A stretch of 6,450 nucleotides of DNA from Verrucomicrobiales bacterium (GTDB lineage: Bacteria > Verrucomicrobiota > Verrucomicrobiia > Verrucomicrobiales > DEV007), in NCBI GenBank assembly GCA_013003335.1, contig JABDJT010000484.1, forward strand, positions 1 to 6,450, given 5' to 3'. The position numbers and the translations under genes are program-made. The notes under the pieces were generated by a model. The model was not told where the DNA came from. It searched no databases and saw nothing but the letters and a program-made list of their open reading frames with translations. Below are positions 1 to 4,142 of the stretch, in pieces. Position 1 is the first letter of the stretch, and every line of letters starts with the position of its first letter.

Positions 1-438
1 TTTGCCGCCAAACACCCCGTACAAGTCGCCTTCCGGTGACAGGAAATACCCCCACCAGGACAGGTCGAGGTCCTGGTGCGTTCGATAGGGAAAATAGCGC
101 TCGTCCAACTGCGCGGCATCGGTCAGCCGGACCGTGACGAACCGGCGAAGCAGCGGACCGAGCGTCGGCCCGCCTTCCAGCACATTCTTATCGAAATCAG
201 CGCACTGCTTGCAGGGGAGACACCGAAACGATACGAGTAATGGTCGATTCGTTCGCTTCGCCTCCGCCAGCGCAGCCACGAAGTCATCCCGCCACGTCAA
301 ATCGCCACCGGGATCGGGCGGGATTGTTCCTTTGGCCGGACCCAGAATCTCCGTCCAGACTTTCTCTTCCGGCACAGATTGCGCGGCCAGGAAGTGGCAG
401 CCGACGAGGAGCGGAATGAAACGGATGATCGCCTTCAT
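1..438 (-). CDS. Secreted thioredoxin-like protein, C-terminus beyond window edge
   Basis: This frame stays open from an ATG at 438 to the left edge, giving 146 residues without a stop, so the C-terminus is missing. Residues 1-19 form a signal peptide (MKAIIR, then a hydrophobic run ending LAA before Q20). L11-V12-G13-C14 also fits a lipobox, so a lipoprotein is possible. From about residue 47 it resembles Thioredoxin_7-type domains: an AxxxAKxxxRPLLV strand, then a CLPC pair (C73, C76) in the redox position with another Cys at 79. An aromatic strand (WWGYFLSPEGDLYGVFGG) follows near the edge, like that in other thioredoxin-fold proteins. The likely role is thiol-disulfide chemistry outside the cytoplasm; the partner is unknown. 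It lies 45 bp downstream of the isomerase gene with no terminator between, so co-transcription is likely. GAGGGA lies almost against the ATG, too close for a standard Shine-Dalgarno. The fold is fairly secure, the specific role is not. Confidence 0.75.
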   Translation of the reverse strand, partial: MKAIIRFIPLLVGCHFLAAQSVPEEKVWTEILGPAKGTIPPDPGGDLTWRDDFVAALAEAKRTNRPLLVSFRCLPCKQCADFDKNVLEGGPTLGPLLRRFVTVRLTDAAQLDERYFPYRTHQDLDLSWWGYFLSPEGDLYGVFGGK

Positions 439-483
439 TCCCTCATTGAAGCATGACACTCCCTGTTTGGGCAGACAAAAGGC

Positions 484-1356
484 TCAGTCTCCCAGCCCGA
501 CCAGCGGGTAAAGCTGTTCCTTGCACCATTCGCCGTTCTGCATGGTAACGCCGTCCGGGTCATCGACCGCGACGTGGGCTTCGTCTTCGCAGATAATCCA
601 GCCTTCGTAATTCCGCAGGGTCAGCCATTCAGTGATCTTGTGGAAATCCAGCTTGCCGGTTCCCATCTGCGCCCACGGCTCCGGTCCGTTGCCGGAGAAA
701 TCCTTGTAGTGAATGTGATTCACAAGGTGCTGCCACTTGTTCAGCGTATCGATCACATCCATGCCGCCACGAATGATGTGGCCCACGTCGGGCGTCCAGC
801 CCGTCACGCTCGGATCAAGCGAGCTGAGCACAACGTCGTAATCAAACTGAGTCCGCACGAGCGAATCCGGCGGGCTGTTCGGGTGGTAGGAGCACTTGAT
901 CCCCCGGTCTGCGGCCCGCTTGGAAACCGCATTGATGTTCCGGGCAACATTCAGGCGCCGGCGTTGCAGATCATTCGCCCTCCCGCTTGGCAGGGTGACG
1001 GTTCCCAGCATCGAGCCGGGAAACTGCTCCAGCAGGTCCATCGTGAAATCGGCGGCTTCCCGCTCATTGGGCGCTTCTTCGTCGCCGTCCCACGCACAAA
1101 CCAGAGCGAGCCCGGCCAGTTCCATGTTGTGTTCCTGCAGGGTGTCTTTCAGCTTCGCAGCGTCGCAGAAATCGCCGAGCCAGTATTTGCAGCAACCCAG
1201 GGCGCTCTCGGAAATTTCCAACACCATCGGCTCGATGCCCGTGAACCCCGCTTCGGAAGCGACTTTGATCATGTGATCGAGCTTGTTGTCGTAGCCCTTG
1301 CCGGTGCCCTGCATGAACCAGGTGTAAACTTCAGATCCAAATTTGATGTTTCCCAT
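484..1356 (-). CDS. Sugar phosphate isomerase/epimerase-like TIM-barrel protein
   Basis: This 290-residue protein matches the AP-endonuclease-2/xylose-isomerase-like TIM barrel family, whose members isomerise, epimerise or dehydrate sugars and inositols with a bound divalent metal. Visible family motifs are GFTGIEPM (E42) on an early strand, YHPNSP (H158), TPDVGH (D190, H193), HIHYKDF (H214, H216) and WIICEDE (E257, E259). D190, H216 and E257 are the probable metal ligands. H158 lies where tagatose-epimerase-type members carry a Glu, which recalls the YHxH motif of inosose dehydratase (IolE-like) proteins. There is no signal peptide or membrane segment, so it is probably cytoplasmic. The length is typical of the family. 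The ATG at 1356 is the only good start and has no Shine-Dalgarno. It probably leads an operon with the thioredoxin-like gene and is divergent from the gene at 1542. The substrate cannot be named from sequence. Confidence 0.85.
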   Translation of the reverse strand: MGNIKFGSEVYTWFMQGTGKGYDNKLDHMIKVASEAGFTGIEPMVLEISESALGCCKYWLGDFCDAAKLKDTLQEHNMELAGLALVCAWDGDEEAPNEREAADFTMDLLEQFPGSMLGTVTLPSGRANDLQRRRLNVARNINAVSKRAADRGIKCSYHPNSPPDSLVRTQFDYDVVLSSLDPSVTGWTPDVGHIIRGGMDVIDTLNKWQHLVNHIHYKDFSGNGPEPWAQMGTGKLDFHKITEWLTLRNYEGWIICEDEAHVAVDDPDGVTMQNGEWCKEQLYPLVGLGD

Positions 1357-1404
1357 TTTGTGTAAAAGTCAGTGTGAAATGTGGTCGGGGATGATGGCGG
1401 TTCG

Positions 1405-1418
1405 TGCAAAATTTTGCA
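1405..1418. promoter_or_regulatory. Perfect 14-bp palindrome, possible operator
   Basis: TGCAAAATTTTGCA is identical to its own reverse complement. It lies in the 185-bp region between the divergent genes starting at 1356 and 1542. A symmetric site with an A/T core, placed over a candidate -10 box, is a typical arrangement for a dimeric repressor. No regulator gene is visible in the window, so the binding protein is unknown. Confidence 0.35.
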
Positions 1419-1439
1419 ACGCGAAAATTCGATTCCAAT
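1411..1439 (-). promoter_or_regulatory. Candidate sigma70-type promoter for the isomerase operon
   Basis: Read leftward, TTGGAA (1439-1434) and CAAAAT (1416-1411) each match four of six bases of the -35 and -10 consensus, separated by exactly 17 bp. The implied transcript would start near 1404, giving a leader of about 48 nt before the ATG at 1356. The match is moderate and rests on inspection only. The -10 element lies inside the palindrome at 1405-1418. Confidence 0.3.
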
Positions 1440-1505
1440 ACGGCGGAACAAAGAGCAATCGCCTTCAATTCAACCAAGCGGAATAGCCTGAGGAGTCCTT
1501 TGCCA

Positions 1506-1535
1506 TTGACTTCTTTGTGGACTTGGACGCAGAAT
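1506..1535 (+). promoter_or_regulatory. Weak candidate promoter for the 199-aa secreted protein
   Basis: TTGACT (1506-1511, five of six to the -35 consensus) and CAGAAT (1530-1535, four of six to the -10 consensus) are separated by 18 bp. A transcript from here would start at about 1542, the A of the start codon, so the mRNA would be leaderless or nearly so. This fits the missing Shine-Dalgarno, but short consensus matches arise often by chance. Confidence 0.22.
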
Positions 1536-1541
1536 TCCAGC

Positions 1542-2141
1542 ATGAGGAATCTGATTATGTTGCTGGCTCTAGCTGGATTCGCAGCCTGTCCCAACGTGAA
1601 AGGTGATGAGGGACTGCTTTTCAAGACCAAGGCAGAAGTTCAGCAGTATCACAAAGAGAAAGGTCATAAAAAATTATCGTTTGCCCCGCTGCCCCCCGGT
1701 ACAAAATCAGCGGATGCGTATGCGAACGCAATTGGTGACCCACCTTTTGAGCGAATTTATGGATTCGACACCAGTGGTAAAACGCTGGTGATCATCGAAA
1801 TCCGTGGAAAGAAAATCCCGATAAAGAGTTACCTCAAAAGCTGCAGCAACGCAGCTGATCAACCCTGGCACGAACAGTTCGAACTGAAATCCGGTGAACT
1901 CAAGTGGGTGCCTGTTGGAACTGAGCCGGCTGACGCCAAATCAAAAAGGAAATATCAAAACAACAAGGCAGGTGAATCCACAACGGGCTATGCGAGTTCC
2001 TTCAAGAACAGAAATCGATTGGTCGGCTATAACGATGATTGGGGTCAGGAACCCCGTAGTAAGAGCGTCATGAAATTGCTGGACGAGTTTTTCGCCGAGT
2101 TCGAGTTGTTGAAGAAAGAAGCTGCATCAAAAGAGAAATAG
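1542..2141 (+). CDS. Small secreted protein of unknown function
   Basis: I do not recognise this 199-residue protein. The frame is open from 1404, but the ATG at 1542 is preferred: it begins directly with a signal peptide (MRN, then a hydrophobic stretch to about residue 15), while the 46 codons before it look like non-coding upstream DNA. Cleavage could fall near VKG-DEG (residues 19-24); C16 after FAA is a weak lipobox. The mature part is hydrophilic and Lys-rich, with PPG (51-53), a strand-like segment TLVIIEIRGKKIPIK (81-95), a single later Cys (C101), and a charged C-terminal helix (about 174-199, FFAEFELLKKEAASKEK) that could be a short coiled coil. Base composition is more A/T-rich than the neighbours. 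It ends 90 bp before the bifunctional peptidase gene on the same strand, with no clear terminator between, so the two may be co-transcribed. No function is claimed. Confidence 0.7.
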   Translation: MRNLIMLLALAGFAACPNVKGDEGLLFKTKAEVQQYHKEKGHKKLSFAPLPPGTKSADAYANAIGDPPFERIYGFDTSGKTLVIIEIRGKKIPIKSYLKSCSNAADQPWHEQFELKSGELKWVPVGTEPADAKSKRKYQNNKAGESTTGYASSFKNRNRLVGYNDDWGQEPRSKSVMKLLDEFFAEFELLKKEAASKEK

Positions 2142-2210
2142 CGTCGGCCTCCTCCCGTAGATGCGATCTTTCGCCCCCTTGTCCCGAATTCTCCAGGATC
2201 GGCCAGACGA

Positions 2211-2230
2211 TGAGATCTCACAATTTGTGA
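2211..2230. promoter_or_regulatory. Two overlapping palindromes just before the peptidase start codon
   Basis: TGAGATCTCA (2211-2220) is a perfect palindrome. It overlaps TCACAATTTGTGA (2218-2230), which has 6-bp inverted arms around a central T. The second ends one base before the ATG at 2232, where a ribosome binding site would normally lie, and no Shine-Dalgarno is present. The pair could be an operator or a small RNA structure controlling initiation. The evidence is symmetry and position only. Confidence 0.3.
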
Positions 2231-2231
2231 A

Positions 2232-4004
2232 ATGGCAGTTATTCGACTTTTCGTAGTCCTCATTTGTGTTTCAGCGCTGACTCCTCATAAAGTTCATGCT
2301 GACGATGACTCCCCGGGCACCTTGATTGTCGCGGGCGGAGGAGCGCTGCCGGATCGGATCTTCGATCGATTCGTCGAATTTGCGGGAGGCGAAAAGGCCC
2401 GGATCCTCATCATTCCGCAGGCCTCGGAAAAGGCGGACGCCGGCGAACGGGGTAAATCCATTTTTGCCAATCGACCTCATCAAAAACTCGAAGTCCTGGA
2501 TTTAGGCAATCGCGAAACGGCCTTGAAACAGATCGAGCAATCCACGGGAATCTGGATTTCCGGGGGTGCTCAGAACCTGCTGATGAAACGGCTTCGCGAC
2601 GTCGATGGCGCAGTTGAAGGGATCCGAAGTGCCCATCGAAAGGGGGTCGTCGTTGCCGGAAGCAGCGCCGGTGCTGCGGTGATGTCGGATATCATGATCG
2701 CCGGGGATACCCTTCCATTGGATCGCGGGCTGGCCCTGTGGCCGGAGGTGGTCGTGGATCAACACTTTGCCGCCCGGAAACGAATGCAGCGGTCCCTCGA
2801 CGCGATCTCCAAACACCCTGACAAAGTCGGAGTCGGAATTGACGAAAATACGGCCGTGTTGGTTCATCCGGATGGCAAACTCGAAGTGCTCGGAGAGCGT
2901 GGCGTCACCGTGATCGATGCGCGGAATTCGAAAAAAGACAATGCCCCGCTCGCTCTGCAGAACATCCGGGTCGATCGATATCGCGAAAGTTCACCTGGAT
3001 TTCGAATCACGATGAACGCGTTAGGCGTGAACCTGCCCCCGCCAATCGCGATTGTCGTCCATGGGGGCGCAGGATCGGTCGATGAAGAATGGCTCACGGA
3101 AGAGCGGAAAAAGCAGCACTTTGAGGCGCTGGAGAAAGCAGTTTCCGCCGGGCACGCGATTTTGGAATCCGGAGGCAGCAGCCTGGATGCCGTGGAAGCT
3201 GCAATCGTGATCCTGGAGGACTCTCCGTTGTTCAATGCAGGAAAAGGGGCTGTTTTCACGCGCGCGGAAACCAACGAACTCGACGCCTCCATCATGGATG
3301 GCAGGACCCGGGACGCCGGAGCTGTGGGTGGAGTTACCACGATTAAAAATCCAATCGTTGCAGCCCGGGCCGTGATGGAGGAAACGCCGCACGTCATGCT
3401 CGCCGGCGAAGGGGCCGATCTGTTCGCCCAGAAGAACGGTCTCGAGATTGTGGATCCCGATTATTTCCGCACCGACCGCCGACTCCGGCAAATGCGCGAA
3501 AAACTGGAAAAGGAAAAGAAAGCCGGGCAAAAAAGAGATCAAGCCGGGCGGCCCGGGCCGCACATGGATTACCTGGGAACCGTTGGCGCAGTCGCTCTCG
3601 ACCGGAAGGGCAATATTGCCGCAGGCACCTCCACCGGCGGTCTTACCGGAAAACAATTCGGCCGCATCGGCGATTCCCCGATTATCGGGGCCGGCACCTA
3701 CGCCAGGAACGGTGTCGGCGGAATCTCGTGCACGGGGCATGGCGAGTATTTCATCAGATACGCGGTCGCTCACGATATCGTGGCCCGGGCAGAATACGGT
3801 CCTGTTTCACTCGACGCCGCAGCCGCGGAAGTGATCGAAGGAGTGCTGAAAAAAGCGGGCGGAGGCGGCGGGGTGATCGGTATCGCCCCCGATGGTTCTG
3901 TCATCATGCGGGCCAATACGGAAAGCATGTGGCGCAGTTGGCGCGACGGTTCCGGAATCCAGGGCACAGCCCTGATGGCGAAGGAGGAAGCGGCAGCGAG
4001 GTAA
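2232..4004 (+). CDS. Secreted bifunctional cyanophycinase / isoaspartyl peptidase fusion
   Basis: This 590-residue protein joins two consecutive peptidase types. Residues 1-23 are a signal peptide (cleavage near VHA-DDD), so it acts outside the cytoplasm. Residues 28-260 are an S51 cyanophycinase domain: GGAQ (Q114), nucleophile elbow GSSAGAA (S145), DQHF (D176, Q177, H178), R182/R184/R187 and GIDE (E205). As I recall the Synechocystis CphB structure, its triad and pocket residues have the same local spacings. This domain should release beta-Asp-Arg from cyanophycin. Residues 272-590 are a plant-type asparaginase (T2): VHGGAG, NAGKGAVFT, autocleavage site G449/T450 in GTVGAVALD, T468 in TSTGG, GRIGDSP (R478, D481) and CTGHGE (T501, G502). 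Spacings match E. coli IaaA (T179, T197, R207, D210, T230). This domain would hydrolyse beta-aspartyl dipeptides. Residues 411-445 form a basic linker before T450. Both domains look full length. A terminator follows at 4051. Confidence 0.93.
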   Translation: MAVIRLFVVLICVSALTPHKVHADDDSPGTLIVAGGGALPDRIFDRFVEFAGGEKARILIIPQASEKADAGERGKSIFANRPHQKLEVLDLGNRETALKQIEQSTGIWISGGAQNLLMKRLRDVDGAVEGIRSAHRKGVVVAGSSAGAAVMSDIMIAGDTLPLDRGLALWPEVVVDQHFAARKRMQRSLDAISKHPDKVGVGIDENTAVLVHPDGKLEVLGERGVTVIDARNSKKDNAPLALQNIRVDRYRESSPGFRITMNALGVNLPPPIAIVVHGGAGSVDEEWLTEERKKQHFEALEKAVSAGHAILESGGSSLDAVEAAIVILEDSPLFNAGKGAVFTRAETNELDASIMDGRTRDAGAVGGVTTIKNPIVAARAVMEETPHVMLAGEGADLFAQKNGLEIVDPDYFRTDRRLRQMREKLEKEKKAGQKRDQAGRPGPHMDYLGTVGAVALDRKGNIAAGTSTGGLTGKQFGRIGDSPIIGAGTYARNGVGGISCTGHGEYFIRYAVAHDIVARAEYGPVSLDAAAAEVIEGVLKKAGGGGGVIGIAPDGSVIMRANTESMWRSWRDGSGIQGTALMAKEEAAAR

Positions 4005-4050
4005 TCGCAGCAATTTCGAAGGAATCAACGCACCCGCCTCAGCCTGGTTT

Positions 4051-4097
4051 CGATCCAACAGGGTCGGTTTGCCGAACGAACCCTGTTGGTTCGTTTT
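4051..4097 (+). terminator. Rho-independent terminator after the bifunctional peptidase gene
   Basis: The arms 4051-4064 (CGATCCAACAGGGT) and 4080-4093 (ACCCTGTTGGTTCG) pair over 14 positions with one T-T mismatch, including a perfect 10-bp core. The 15-nt interval contains a small inner stem, CGG/CCG with a TTTG loop. TTTT follows directly at 4094-4097. It lies 47 bp after the stop at 4004. There is no T-run on the opposite strand, so it serves rightward transcription only. Confidence 0.7.
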
Positions 4098-4104
4098 CGT
4101 GTGA

Positions 4105-4133
4105 TTGACGCCATTTCCGCCAACCCCTAGTTT
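4105..4133 (+). promoter_or_regulatory. Weak candidate promoter for the metalloprotease gene
   Basis: TTGACG (4105-4110) matches five of six -35 bases, and TAGTTT (4128-4133) matches three of six -10 bases, at a 17-bp spacing. It lies directly after the terminator and would start transcription near 4140, about 3 nt before the ATG. The position makes sense because the upstream unit is terminated, but the -10 match is poor. Confidence 0.2.
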
Positions 4134-4142
4134 TCCCGCCTC

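Noticed and set aside
574..1365. Long plus-strand open frame (263 codons) across the isomerase gene
   Set aside because: It lies antisense to a well-conserved TIM-barrel protein and its translation shows no family motif. It is a by-product of G/C-rich codon use on the other strand.
1404..1541. Upstream ATG at 1404 as start of the secreted orphan
   Set aside because: It would put 46 hydrophilic residues before a clear signal peptide and place coding sequence over the palindrome and candidate promoters. The ATG at 1542 starts the signal peptide directly.
1542..1600. Lipoprotein signal in the 199-aa protein
   Set aside because: The residues before C16 are F-A-A, and Phe at -3 is a poor lipobox. 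A normal signal peptidase I site is at least as likely.
2218..2230. CRP-type operator
   Set aside because: CRP sites read TGTGA-N6-TCACA. Here the half-sites are in the opposite order (TCACA-N3-TGTGA), so the resemblance is superficial.
3021..3773. Minus-strand open frame of 250 codons within the bifunctional peptidase
   Set aside because: It covers the region coding for the asparaginase catalytic motifs on the plus strand, and its own translation is low in complexity and unlike any family.
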